64,000 nt of DNA. It comes from Leptolyngbya sp. BC1307. GTDB lineage: Bacteria; Cyanobacteriota; Cyanobacteriia; Phormidesmidales; Phormidesmidaceae. The stretch covers positions 1 to 64,000 of the forward strand of contig NZ_NRTA01000009.1 of assembly GCF_002286735.1 (NCBI RefSeq), read 5' to 3'. The notes below the pieces were generated by a model. It saw only the letters and a program-made list of their open reading frames with translations. It made no database searches and was not told where the DNA came from. Position numbers and translations under genes: made by a program. Below, piece after piece: positions 35,946 through 43,894 of the stretch (positions are counted from its first letter, which is position 1; each line of letters begins with the position of its first letter).

Positions 35946-37856
35946 TTATGGGCGCTGAATCGTCGTCTCTAGGACACGACGCTTGGCTTGCGGATCGACA
36001 CCAACTAAACGGACATAGTCGCCCTGATGCCGGGCCAACTGCTTGCCGAGTGCAGAGATAGCCTCAGCCGGACGGCGGGCATCAATCGCTTCACCAGTCT
36101 TCCAGATGCCACTACGATAGCGCCGCTTGTCAGCATACTCAACCGAGATGCGATGGCCCTGGTTTACTAGCTGCGTGACTTGATCCATCACCTTGGACTC
36201 AAGTCCGCTGCTGCCACCGTTGCTGCCACCGTTGCTGCTGTAACCGCCGCTGCTGTAACCGCCGCTGCTGTAACCGCCGCTGCCGTAACCACCGCCGACG
36301 CGATCGCTGCTGTAGTGATCGCTGCCGTAGCTGCTGGGCTGACCGCGATAAGCCGGATCATCATAGTGAGGTGGGTTGGCATTAATAGGGTCTGGGCCTG
36401 TCCCGGAAACCCCCTGGCCGGGTTTTTGAATCGTCATCTCTACGACCCGTCGCTTCGCTTGCGGATCGATCCCGACGAGCTTTACATAGTCATCTCTGTG
36501 CTGTGCTAACTGCTTACCCAGTGCCGAAATCGCTTCAGCCGGACGCTGCGCGCTAATAGCCGCTCCAGTTTTCCAAATGCCGCTGCGATAGCGACGCTTG
36601 TCGGCGTATTCAACAGAGATTTTGTGACCCTGATTGACGAGCTGAGTCACCTGATCCATAACTTTGGGGTCCATGCCGCCACTGCGGTCACTACCGCCAC
36701 CTCGCCCAGACTGAAGGTAAGCGGGGTCGTCGTAATGGGGCGGATTCTCGTTGATGGGATCTTGGCCAAATCCACCTTGCTTGCCCGTTGACTGACTCTG
36801 GCTACCTTTTTTACCCGGCTTCTGGATAGTAGTCGCCGCTGTCCGCGTCTTCATAGCGCTATTGATGCCAAAAATCCGCACGTATTTGTCAGCATGCTCA
36901 TTGAGGAACCGCTGGAGCTGGCTAATTGCGCCTGACTCATTGCGGGCCTGCAAGATGGGGGCAGTCTGCCAGATGCCGCTGCGATAGCGCCGGGCGTCGG
37001 CATATTCCACGCCAATCTGGTTGCCCTGCCGGACGATCTGGCCAACGGCTTTGACCGCTGCTTCGTCGCTGCCGCCGGTAATGCTGTGGCTTTGGCTGTG
37101 GCCTTGGGAATTGCTTTGTCTGGGATCTGGTCTGGAGCTGGAGGTGCGATCGCCACTCACATCCGCCATTGGCCGACCGGGTGAAACGTTCACCGGCTTG
37201 CCATCAGCCCGCTGAATAGTCGTATTGGCCGTCCGACGATTGACCTGAGGATCGATGCCAAACATGCGCACATACTCACCGCTGTGCTCGTCTAGGCAGT
37301 GCTCTAGATGGGAAAACACTTCCTGCTCGCGATTGGATTTGATCGGAGAACAAACCTTCCAAACATTGCTCCGATAGTGACGCGGATCAGCATGCTCAGT
37401 GCCAATTATGTAGCCGCTTTGCAGCAGATTTCGCACCTCTTGAGCCACCCCCGGACTCAGTTCTGAGGAGCTGCCGTTACCATTGCTGCTGTAGTTAGAA
37501 TTGCTGTAGCTAGAGCTGCTAGAGGTGCTGTAGCTAGAACTGCTGCTCGCTACTGCCTTGGCATCAATGCTGACAGGTCGATCATCTGGACGCTGCACAG
37601 TCACCATGCCTACTCGTCGCTTGACCTGCGGGTCGATGCCAAACATGCGCACATACTCACCTGAGTGCTCTGAAAGGCACTGCTCTAAGGCCGCAAACAC
37701 TGCCTGCTCTCGCGTGTCCTTAACGGGCGGACAGGTTTCCCAAACGCCGCTGCGATAGTGACGCTTATCGGCATGTTCCATCCCGATACGATAGCCCTGG
37801 CTCAGGTGCTGACGAACCTGCTGGACAATTTCTGGTGCGAGTCTCTGGGTTTGCAT
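35946..37856 (-). CDS. ccmM: Predicted short CcmM isoform (SSUL-only, M35-equivalent)
   Basis: In Synechococcus elongatus, ccmM also yields a short protein from an internal start before the first SSUL. Here an in-frame ATG (Met241) has AAGGAG placed 5 nt upstream and directly precedes SSUL1 (MQTQRLAPEIVQQV). Initiation there would give a 636-aa protein of five SSUL modules without the anhydrase domain. The isoform is predicted from sequence only. Confidence 0.65.
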   Translation of the reverse strand: MQTQRLAPEIVQQVRQHLSQGYRIGMEHADKRHYRSGVWETCPPVKDTREQAVFAALEQCLSEHSGEYVRMFGIDPQVKRRVGMVTVQRPDDRPVSIDAKAVASSSSSYSTSSSSSYSNSNYSSNGNGSSSELSPGVAQEVRNLLQSGYIIGTEHADPRHYRSNVWKVCSPIKSNREQEVFSHLEHCLDEHSGEYVRMFGIDPQVNRRTANTTIQRADGKPVNVSPGRPMADVSGDRTSSSRPDPRQSNSQGHSQSHSITGGSDEAAVKAVGQIVRQGNQIGVEYADARRYRSGIWQTAPILQARNESGAISQLQRFLNEHADKYVRIFGINSAMKTRTAATTIQKPGKKGSQSQSTGKQGGFGQDPINENPPHYDDPAYLQSGRGGGSDRSGGMDPKVMDQVTQLVNQGHKISVEYADKRRYRSGIWKTGAAISAQRPAEAISALGKQLAQHRDDYVKLVGIDPQAKRRVVEMTIQKPGQGVSGTGPDPINANPPHYDDPAYRGQPSSYGSDHYSSDRVGGGYGSGGYSSGGYSSGGYSSNGGSNGGSSGLESKVMDQVTQLVNQGHRISVEYADKRRYRSGIWKTGEAIDARRPAEAISALGKQLARHQGDYVRLVGVDPQAKRRVLETTIQRP

Positions 37857-38576
37857 GGCTGCTCCTTCGGTAGCGTAGGAATGGTTGGGTAAGGTTTGAT
37901 GGGATGGGCTCTGCCGGGCAGAACGGCTGACGCTCGCTGAGTGACTTTGAATGGGAATGAAACGCGCCTGGGATGACTGGCTAGCGTAGCTGCCCTGCTG
38001 GGATTGGCCTCGGCTATTGGCGTAGGCTGCGCTGCCCATGGCTTCTCTGGCAAGCTCAAGGTCTTGGGCGCGCACGTCAGGGAGCTGATCGGCCTGGTGC
38101 TGGCTGGTGATAACGCTGCCTGAAGGTACTTGCTTACCGGGCGGCACCTCCACGTCTTGAATCAGCGCATGCATCATCACGACGCAGCCATCGCCCAGGC
38201 GAGCGTTGAACACGGTGGAGCGAAAGCCGATGAAACAGTCCTTGCCGATGAAGGCCGGACTGTGAATGATAGATTTGTGCGCGACGACGGTGCGATCGCC
38301 CAGCCAAACCGAACAGGGGCCACGATCACCCATCACCTGAGCGCCGCTAGCCCCTTCTATGATGACCCCCGGCAAGAGGCTAGTGCGATCGCCCACGACC
38401 ACAGCAGCGCCCGCTTCAGCCGTAACCGCCGTGCCCGGTGACACCAGTGCCCCAGCACCCACCCGCACATCACCCTCTAGTAAAGAGAACTCATGAATGT
38501 TGGCAGAGGCATCCACCGTCGGACCTATCAGTCGGCTCAACCGTGGGTTAGCGGGAGCCACGTTTTGGGCTACCAT
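35946..38576 (-). CDS. ccmM: Carboxysome organiser CcmM with five SSUL modules
   Basis: CcmM crosslinks Rubisco inside the beta-carboxysome and binds CcmN. Residues 1-~190 are a gamma-carbonic-anhydrase-like beta-helix. Five Rubisco-small-subunit-like modules follow at about 246-330, 373-458, 504-588, 635-719 and 792-876, the upper end of the family's usual 3-5. Cys pairs 18 residues apart (C282/C300, C409/C427) are only in SSUL1 and SSUL2. In the anhydrase domain the first metal-ligand His is replaced by Glu74, while His100 and His105 remain. Linkers are Ser/Gly-rich, and two contain DPINxNPPHYDDPAY. Confidence 0.97.
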   Translation of the reverse strand: MVAQNVAPANPRLSRLIGPTVDASANIHEFSLLEGDVRVGAGALVSPGTAVTAEAGAAVVVGDRTSLLPGVIIEGASGAQVMGDRGPCSVWLGDRTVVAHKSIIHSPAFIGKDCFIGFRSTVFNARLGDGCVVMMHALIQDVEVPPGKQVPSGSVITSQHQADQLPDVRAQDLELAREAMGSAAYANSRGQSQQGSYASQSSQARFIPIQSHSASVSRSARQSPSHQTLPNHSYATEGAAMQTQRLAPEIVQQVRQHLSQGYRIGMEHADKRHYRSGVWETCPPVKDTREQAVFAALEQCLSEHSGEYVRMFGIDPQVKRRVGMVTVQRPDDRPVSIDAKAVASSSSSYSTSSSSSYSNSNYSSNGNGSSSELSPGVAQEVRNLLQSGYIIGTEHADPRHYRSNVWKVCSPIKSNREQEVFSHLEHCLDEHSGEYVRMFGIDPQVNRRTANTTIQRADGKPVNVSPGRPMADVSGDRTSSSRPDPRQSNSQGHSQSHSITGGSDEAAVKAVGQIVRQGNQIGVEYADARRYRSGIWQTAPILQARNESGAISQLQRFLNEHADKYVRIFGINSAMKTRTAATTIQKPGKKGSQSQSTGKQGGFGQDPINENPPHYDDPAYLQSGRGGGSDRSGGMDPKVMDQVTQLVNQGHKISVEYADKRRYRSGIWKTGAAISAQRPAEAISALGKQLAQHRDDYVKLVGIDPQAKRRVVEMTIQKPGQGVSGTGPDPINANPPHYDDPAYRGQPSSYGSDHYSSDRVGGGYGSGGYSSGGYSSGGYSSNGGSNGGSSGLESKVMDQVTQLVNQGHRISVEYADKRRYRSGIWKTGEAIDARRPAEAISALGKQLARHQGDYVRLVGVDPQAKRRVLETTIQRP
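36231..36290. repeat. 15-bp tandem repeats in ccmM linker
   Basis: Four 15-bp units of the type GCCGCTGCTGTAACC (first and last with small changes) encode the GGYSS repeats of the last CcmM linker. Two 12-bp units (GCTGCCACCGTT) lie directly beside them. Unit length is a multiple of three, so the frame is kept. The linker length could vary between strains. Confidence 0.85.
37862..37867 (-). promoter_or_regulatory. Internal Shine-Dalgarno in ccmM
   Basis: On the minus strand AAGGAG is followed by CAGCC and then ATG (37856-37854), ideal spacing for initiation. It supports the short CcmM isoform. Confidence 0.65.
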
Positions 38577-38593
38577 TTGACCCCATTCCTTAC

Positions 38594-38893
38594 CTAAAAG
38601 TCTTCTCGTTTATCGTAGAGCAGGCCAGAGTCTAAGCTGACGGTGTCAATAATGGCGATAATGGCCGCATCCACAGGTTTCTCGCTATAGCGCTGCTGCT
38701 GCCTAGCCGAGCTGCCTCTAGCAACCAGCACCCACTCCCCAATCCCTGCTCCAACCACATCAGCGGCCACTTCGTAGTCATCCTGGGGGTTGCCAGACTC
38801 GCTGATCAACTGCACGAGCAGTAGCTTCACCCCCCTGAGACTTTCGTCTTTGACGGTGCTCACCACCGTCCCCCTAACTTTGGCCAGGCGCAT
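38594..38893 (-). CDS. ccmL: Carboxysome vertex protein CcmL
   Basis: CcmL forms pentamers that cap the vertices of the icosahedral carboxysome shell (EutN/CcmL family). The 99-aa length is standard. Typical blocks are MRLAKVRGTVVSTVKDESLRG, DVVGAGIGEWVLVARGSSAR and the C-terminal AAIIAIIDTVSL. It starts 2 nt after the ccmK1 stop and ends 17 nt before ccmM, so it is part of the operon and probably translationally coupled to ccmK1. Confidence 0.96.
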   Translation of the reverse strand: MRLAKVRGTVVSTVKDESLRGVKLLLVQLISESGNPQDDYEVAADVVGAGIGEWVLVARGSSARQQQRYSEKPVDAAIIAIIDTVSLDSGLLYDKREDF

Positions 38894-38895
38894 GC

Positions 38896-39234
38896 CTATC
38901 TACCGTAGGGGCGGATGCCGCTCACGCTCTCGCGGAACTGCTCTACTGCCTCGGTATAGCGAATCGGCAGCACAAACTCCAGGTTTTCGTGAGGGCGCGC
39001 AATGATGTGGGTGGAAAGCACCTGACCACCATTCACTCGCTTCACATTTTCAACGCCAGCGGCGACCGATGCTTGCACTTCAGAGACATCGCCTCGCACG
39101 ATCACGGTGACCCGGCCACTCCCGATTTTCTCGTAGCCTACCAAAGTGACGCGCGCCGCTTTGACCATCGCGTCAGCCGCTTCAACCACTGCGGGGAAAC
39201 CCAAAGTTTCCACCATTCCTACTGCAATTGCCAT
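38896..39234 (-). CDS. ccmK1: Carboxysome shell hexamer protein CcmK1
   Basis: A 112-aa single-BMC-domain shell protein whose hexamers tile the carboxysome facets. It is nearly identical to the upstream CcmK2 but has a C-terminal extension ([12 protein letters not shown]), the CcmK1 pattern. The pore motif region KIGSGRV is conserved. It is the second gene of the operon, about 240 nt after ccmK2; that spacer contains small stem-loops (e.g. TCAATC/GATTGA near 39389-39406) that could adjust relative expression. Confidence 0.95.
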   Translation of the reverse strand: MAIAVGMVETLGFPAVVEAADAMVKAARVTLVGYEKIGSGRVTVIVRGDVSEVQASVAAGVENVKRVNGGQVLSTHIIARPHENLEFVLPIRYTEAVEQFRESVSGIRPYGR

Positions 39235-39472
39235 ACTCTTTTCCTAAAGAAAACTAAAAACAACCAATCGCCTCATGCCTTTGCCTGCACTACGTTCGAG
39301 ACAAAGGTGTTAAGACCGCACTCACCCAACTCTTCTAAAATCCTACCTGTTTAGATAGGTCGTAACCGCCTCGACCTCAATCGGCTTAGATTGACCGCTT
39401 CTTACCCCTTAGCTGCTTTCAAGAACGCTCTCAAACAGCCACGCGCATGAAGACGAATCAAGCTCTCAGCTG

Positions 39473-39781
39473 CTATGAGCGGAACTGTTCCACCGCCTCG
39501 GTGTAGCGAATTGGCAGCACAAACTCCAGGTTCTCATGAGGCCGCGCGATGATGTGAGTGGAGAGTACTTCGCCGCCATTCACCCGCTTTACCGACTCAA
39601 CGCCAGCAGAAACAGAGGCCTGCACTTCAGAAACATCGCCTCGGACAATCACAGTCACCCGACCGCTACCAATTTTCTCGTAGCCCACTAGGGTGACTCT
39701 GGCCGCTTTGACCATCGCGTCAGCCGCTTCAACCACTGCGGGGAAACCCTTCGTTTCGATCATTCCTACAGCAATAGGCAT
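39473..39781 (-). CDS. ccmK2: Carboxysome shell hexamer protein CcmK2
   Basis: A 102-aa BMC-domain protein, the major facet component of the beta-carboxysome shell. [32 protein letters not shown] and the pore loop KIGSGRV are canonical, and it ends at QFRS without the CcmK1 extension. It is the first gene of the ccm operon, preceded by GGAGAT near the ATG and, about 65 nt upstream, by a large inverted repeat. Confidence 0.96.
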   Translation of the reverse strand: MPIAVGMIETKGFPAVVEAADAMVKAARVTLVGYEKIGSGRVTVIVRGDVSEVQASVSAGVESVKRVNGGEVLSTHIIARPHENLEFVLPIRYTEAVEQFRS

Positions 39782-40390
39782 TCGTTACAATCTCCTTCAA
39801 ATTAAAAAGCTATGGCAGGTTGTCTTTCCGGTAGAGTAAGCCGCGCCTAACCGCTTAGTGCTGACCACGGAGATCTCAGGTCAGTACTAAATGGTTAGGA
39901 ACCAGCTGTTTCTACGCTCAAAAATTTTCCAGGCTAGCCTGCATAACTCACTGCGTCATCATTCAGAATAAAGTGACGCTGTCGCTTTGACAACATAAGC
40001 CTCAATGATTGTCATTAATATGAGTCATTATTAAAACTTATGAAGAGATCGTTGCTATTTGTGTTGAAAAATGAATTTGAGTTAACCGATGTAAGAGACC
40101 TAGCGCGACGATGAGAAGGGTTCACCGCTCAGGTAAGATGGAATTCTGAGAATAATGAGATGCTCGGGTCGCTCATGCGATCGCTCGTCTCTCATAAAAG
40201 TTTGAGTTTGAAAAAAGTTTAAGTCTATTGAAGTTTGCGCTGTCGTCTTTGCTAGGTTACCGCCCCTGAGTCAACTTGAGCGCTTTCCCTTTTCGACGCC
40301 GCCTATCTCCAGTTTTGGCTGGGCCATCAGCGCGACGTGAAGTGGAATATAGCCAAGACGAGATTTAGCCACTGTTTTTGAAATTTTGAA
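39782..40390. other. Divergent regulatory region between ccmK2 and ndhF4
   Basis: A 609-bp AT-rich non-coding spacer between two inorganic-carbon operons. It contains the inverted repeat at 39846-39899 (own entry) and one HIP1 octamer near 40179. ATTATTAAT-like segments around 40012-40040 could contribute -10 elements. Specific CmpR/CcmR (LysR-type) sites cannot be assigned with confidence by eye. Confidence 0.55.
39846..39899. repeat. 21-bp imperfect inverted repeat upstream of ccmK2
   Basis: CCTAACCGCTTAGTGCTGACC and GGTCAGTACTAAATGGTTAGG match as inverted repeats at 18 of 21 positions, with a 12-nt spacer. It is in the probable 5' leader or promoter of the ccm operon. No U-tract follows in either direction. 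It may be a leader hairpin, a protein site, or a small repeated element. Confidence 0.75.
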
Positions 40391-42232
40391 ATGTCAGTAA
40401 TGCAGTTTTTGATTCAATGGAGCTGGTTGATTCCCCTGTATGGACTGCTGGGAGCCTTGCTGGCCCTGCCCTGGGCTACCCGGCTAATCCGCCAGACCGG
40501 ACCTCGGCCCGCAATGTATATCAATGTCTTCATGACAGTGCTGGCGTCTCTTCACGGCCTGCTGCTGCTACAGGCGATCTGGAATACCGGTAGCCAGGAA
40601 GTGAGCTTTGAATGGCTTGATGTAGCTGGGCTCAATCTCTCTATTTCGTTAGATCTGTCAGCAGTCAACCTGATCTTTTTGGAGCTGACCGCCGGGCTGA
40701 GTTTGCTCGCTCAAATCTATGGCATGGGGTACCTGGAAAAAGACTGGGCACTGGCCCGATTCTTTGCTCTGATGGGATTTTTTGAAGGCGCTATCAGCGG
40801 CATCATCTTGAGCAGTTCGCTGTTTCCGAGCTATTTCTTGCTGGAGATGCTGACGCTCTCTACCTACCTGATTGTGGGCTTTTGGTACGCTCAGCCACTG
40901 GTGGTGACGGCGGCACGCGATGCCTTCTTAACCAAGCGAGTGGGCGATGTGCTTTTGCTGATGGGGTTAGTAGCCCTGAGTACTTACGCTGGCAGCCTCC
41001 GATTTGACGATCTTTATGTTTGGGTAAAAACTGCTGATCTGGCTCCGGCGACGGCGACTTTGATGGGGCTGGCGCTGATTGCTGGCCCGACCGGTAAGTG
41101 CGCTCAGTTTCCGCTGCATCTGTGGCTCGATGAAGCGATGGAAGGCCCGAGCCCCGCGTCTATTCTGCGAAACTCTGTGGTGGTTACCTGCGGCGCTTAT
41201 GTGCTGATCAAAATTCAGCCAGTGGTGGTGCTCTCGCCGATTACGCTCGATGTGCTGATTGCAATTGGAGTCACTACCGCCATTGGCGCGGCGCTGGTTT
41301 CCCTGGCACAGATCGACTTTAAGCGTTCTTTTTCGTATTCCACCAGTGCCTACGTCGGTCTGGTTTTTATCGCGGTTGGCACAGAGTGGCCGGGCGTGGC
41401 TCTGACGCTGCTCTTTACCCACGCAGTCGCGAAGGCGCTGATTTTTATGAGTATCGGCGCAGTGGTCTTCACCACGAACAATCAAGACCTGACGGAGCTG
41501 GGGGGGATTTGGTCACGGATGCCGGCGACGACGTTGGCTTATCTAACCGGTGCGCTCGGATTAGCAGGCGTGCTGCCTTTTGGCTGTTTTTGGTCGTTTT
41601 GCTTGGGGATAGATTTTTTGTGGCAGGAGCATCCGGTACTGGTAGGGGTGTTTTTGCTGGTGAATTTCTTGACGACGCTGAATCTGGTAAGAGTATTTCG
41701 GCTGGTGTTTTTAGGTAAGCCGCAGCCGAAGACTCGCCGGACGCCGGAGGTAGGCTGGCTGATGGCGCTGCCGATGGTGATTCTCTCGGTTTTTGTGCTG
41801 GTGTTGCCGCTGCTGATGGCGCGGATGTCGCTGCTGCCGCCGCTGGAGTACTTTAATTTGCCAGCCGTGCTGCTGCTGGTCGGCTCTGGTCTGTTCGGAA
41901 CGGGGCTGGGCTTCTACCTGCCGCTGAACCGGGCATGGTCCCGGTCGAGTTTGGCTCCCCTGCGGGTACTTCAAGATTTGCTGGGCAATGACTTTTACAC
42001 CGGGCGGCTGTATGAGGGCACGGTGGTCAGGCTGGTGGTACGGCTGTCGGATTTGAGTAGCTGGATGGATCGCTATGTCGTAGATGGGGCGGTGAACTTT
42101 GTCGGAGCGGCGTCGCTGCTGAGTGGCGAGGGGCTGAAATATAGTGCGTCGGGGCGATCGCAAAACTACATTTTGACTATCGTGTTCGGCGTCGGACTAC
42201 TGGTACTGATGACGACTTGGGCGATGTGGTGA
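40391..42232 (+). CDS. ndhF4: NDH-1 subunit NdhF (CO2-uptake type, NdhF4-like)
   Basis: A 613-aa proton-pumping membrane subunit of the specialised NDH-1 complex that powers CO2 hydration at the thylakoid membrane. It has many TM helices and the family blocks LLEMLTLSTYLIVGFWYAQP and LIAGPTGKCAQFPLHLWLDEAMEGPSPAS. The operon partners ndhD and a 381-aa ChpX/CupB-like protein indicate the constitutive NdhF4 form rather than low-CO2-inducible NdhF3. Its stop overlaps the ATG of a tiny ORF (TGATG). Confidence 0.9.
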   Translation: MSVMQFLIQWSWLIPLYGLLGALLALPWATRLIRQTGPRPAMYINVFMTVLASLHGLLLLQAIWNTGSQEVSFEWLDVAGLNLSISLDLSAVNLIFLELTAGLSLLAQIYGMGYLEKDWALARFFALMGFFEGAISGIILSSSLFPSYFLLEMLTLSTYLIVGFWYAQPLVVTAARDAFLTKRVGDVLLLMGLVALSTYAGSLRFDDLYVWVKTADLAPATATLMGLALIAGPTGKCAQFPLHLWLDEAMEGPSPASILRNSVVVTCGAYVLIKIQPVVVLSPITLDVLIAIGVTTAIGAALVSLAQIDFKRSFSYSTSAYVGLVFIAVGTEWPGVALTLLFTHAVAKALIFMSIGAVVFTTNNQDLTELGGIWSRMPATTLAYLTGALGLAGVLPFGCFWSFCLGIDFLWQEHPVLVGVFLLVNFLTTLNLVRVFRLVFLGKPQPKTRRTPEVGWLMALPMVILSVFVLVLPLLMARMSLLPPLEYFNLPAVLLLVGSGLFGTGLGFYLPLNRAWSRSSLAPLRVLQDLLGNDFYTGRLYEGTVVRLVVRLSDLSSWMDRYVVDGAVNFVGAASLLSGEGLKYSASGRSQNYILTIVFGVGLLVLMTTWAMW

Positions 42233-42303
42233 TGCCAGGAGTCGTGATGCCAGGAACAGTGATGCCAGCAGTAGGAATGCAACGAGTGAGAATACGAGGA
42301 AAA
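42229..42303. repeat. 15-bp imperfect tandem repeat between ndhF4 and ndhD4
   Basis: Five 15-bp units decay from GTGATGCCAGGAGTC and GTGATGCCAGGAACA through GTGATGCCAGCAGTA to two weaker copies. They fill nearly the whole gap between the two genes. Confidence 0.8.
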
Positions 42304-42309
42304 CTGTGA
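42232..42309 (+). CDS. Tiny 25-codon ORF bridging ndhF4 and ndhD4
   Basis: ATG overlaps the ndhF4 stop (TGATG) and the frame runs through the 15-bp repeats (MPGVVMPGTVMPAVG...) to a TGA that overlaps the ndhD4 GTG start (GTGA). It would let ribosomes pass from ndhF4 to ndhD4 by two overlapping stop/start signals. The peptide has no known family; it may be only a coupling device or chance. Confidence 0.35.
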   Translation: MPGVVMPGTVMPAVGMQRVRIRGKL

Positions 42310-43850
42310 TACTGAGCGCGCTGCTGTTAACCCCTCTGGTAGGGGCTTTGCTGATCAGCCTCTGGCCAAGGCCACTCGAATCTGCCCAGGCTCGCTTAGG
42401 GGCGCTGATTACCCTGGGGGTCACGATGGCCCTGTCGGTCTATCTAGTCAGCCAGTTTGACATTGGGAATTCCGGGTTTCAGTTTGTTGAGCAGATTAGC
42501 TGGGTGGAGCCGCTCGGGCTCAGCTACCGGCTGGGCGTAGATGGAATTGCGCTGCCGCTGGTGGTGATGAACAGTCTGCTAAGTTTTGTGGCAGTTTATA
42601 TCAGCAGCAATGTGAAGCGACCCCGGCTGTACTATCCGCTGTTGCTGGTGATTGCCAGCGCAGTAGCAGGTGCTTTTCTGGCGCAAAATCTGCTGCTGTT
42701 TTTCCTGTTTTACGAGCTAGAGCTGATTCCGCTATATCTGCTGATTGCTATCTGGGGCGGCGAGCGGCGCGGCTACGCGGCCACCAAGTTTTTAATCTAT
42801 ACGGCGTTTTCTGGCATTTTGATTTTGGCGGCTTTTTTGGGGCTGGTCTTCTTGTCAGGGACAGGTAGCTTTGACTACGACCCGGCGCTGGCGCAAGGGC
42901 TGACGCTGGTGCAGCAAACGGTGCTGATGGGAGTTTTGCTGATTGGCTTTGGCATCAAAATTCCGCTGGTGCCGTTTCACACCTGGCTACCGGACGCGCA
43001 TGTGGAGGCCTCAACGCCGGTTTCGGTGCTGCTCGCTGGGGTGCTGCTGAAGCTGGGTACCTACGGAATGCTGCGCTTTTGCGTTGGCCTGTTTCCGGCA
43101 GCCTGGCTCGATCTGTCGCCGCTGCTGGCCTGGTGGGCAGTGGTCAGCGTACTGTATGGGTCGCTAGCGGCGATCGCCCAAACTGACATGAAAAAAATGG
43201 TGGCCTACAGCTCTGTCGGTCATATGGGCTACATCTTATTGGCGGCGGCGGCGGCAACACCGCTGAGCATCTTGGGCACGGTTTTGCAGATGGTGAGCCA
43301 CGGTTTAATTTCGGCGCTGATGTTTTTACTGGTCGGCGTGGTCTACAAAAAAACTGGAACCCGCGACCTGACCGTACTGCGCGGTCTCTTAGCGCCAGAG
43401 CGCGGTCTGCCTTTTATCGGCTCGCTGATGGTGCTAGGGGCGATGGCTAGCGCCGGTATTCCAGGGATGGTGGGCTTTATTGCAGAATTTATTGTATTTC
43501 GCGGCAGCTTTGAGAGCCGGGCTCCTCAGACGCTATTGTGTATAGTAGGCTCCGGACTCACGGCGGTATATTTTTTGCTGATGATCAACCGAGTCTTTTT
43601 TGGCCGCTTGGCGGTCAAGCCTGCCAGACTGGGGGTGCCTGTAGACACCGAACTGCCAGGGGTGAAGTGGCGCGATCGCATGCCGGCCTTAGCGTTAGTT
43701 CTGCTCATTTTCGCTTTTGGTCTACAGCCAGAGTGGATCACCCGATGGATGGAGCCGACCACTACCGCCTTTACGCCCGTTCCTGAACAAATGATTGTCC
43801 TCACGGTTGCGCCGGTGCCCGCTGCCTCGACCGCTGACATTCTGCAATAG
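42306..43850 (+). CDS. ndhD4: NDH-1 subunit NdhD (CO2-uptake type, NdhD4-like)
   Basis: A 514-aa antiporter-like membrane subunit of the CO2-uptake NDH-1 complex. Typical marks are the FYELELIPLYLLIAIWGG helix with its conserved Glu, GFGIKIPLVPFHTWLPDAHVEASTPVSV and AQTDMKKMVAYSSVGHMGYI. The start is GTG at 42306, overlapping the stop of the tiny upstream ORF. It sits between ndhF4 and chpX in the conserved order. Confidence 0.9.
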   Translation: MILSALLLTPLVGALLISLWPRPLESAQARLGALITLGVTMALSVYLVSQFDIGNSGFQFVEQISWVEPLGLSYRLGVDGIALPLVVMNSLLSFVAVYISSNVKRPRLYYPLLLVIASAVAGAFLAQNLLLFFLFYELELIPLYLLIAIWGGERRGYAATKFLIYTAFSGILILAAFLGLVFLSGTGSFDYDPALAQGLTLVQQTVLMGVLLIGFGIKIPLVPFHTWLPDAHVEASTPVSVLLAGVLLKLGTYGMLRFCVGLFPAAWLDLSPLLAWWAVVSVLYGSLAAIAQTDMKKMVAYSSVGHMGYILLAAAAATPLSILGTVLQMVSHGLISALMFLLVGVVYKKTGTRDLTVLRGLLAPERGLPFIGSLMVLGAMASAGIPGMVGFIAEFIVFRGSFESRAPQTLLCIVGSGLTAVYFLLMINRVFFGRLAVKPARLGVPVDTELPGVKWRDRMPALALVLLIFAFGLQPEWITRWMEPTTTAFTPVPEQMIVLTVAPVPAASTADILQ

Positions 43851-43894
43851 CAATTTCGATCTCTGACCGGCTGTTTTATGCAAGCGCGATCGCT

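Noticed and set aside
36231-36290. CRISPR-like array
   Set aside because: Repeats are contiguous 15-bp coding units without spacers; no CRISPR or cas genes were seen anywhere in the window.
36180-36509. Ala/Val/Thr-rich ORFs over the ccmM linker
   Set aside because: Both are frame shadows of the 15-bp and 12-bp repeats in ccmM.
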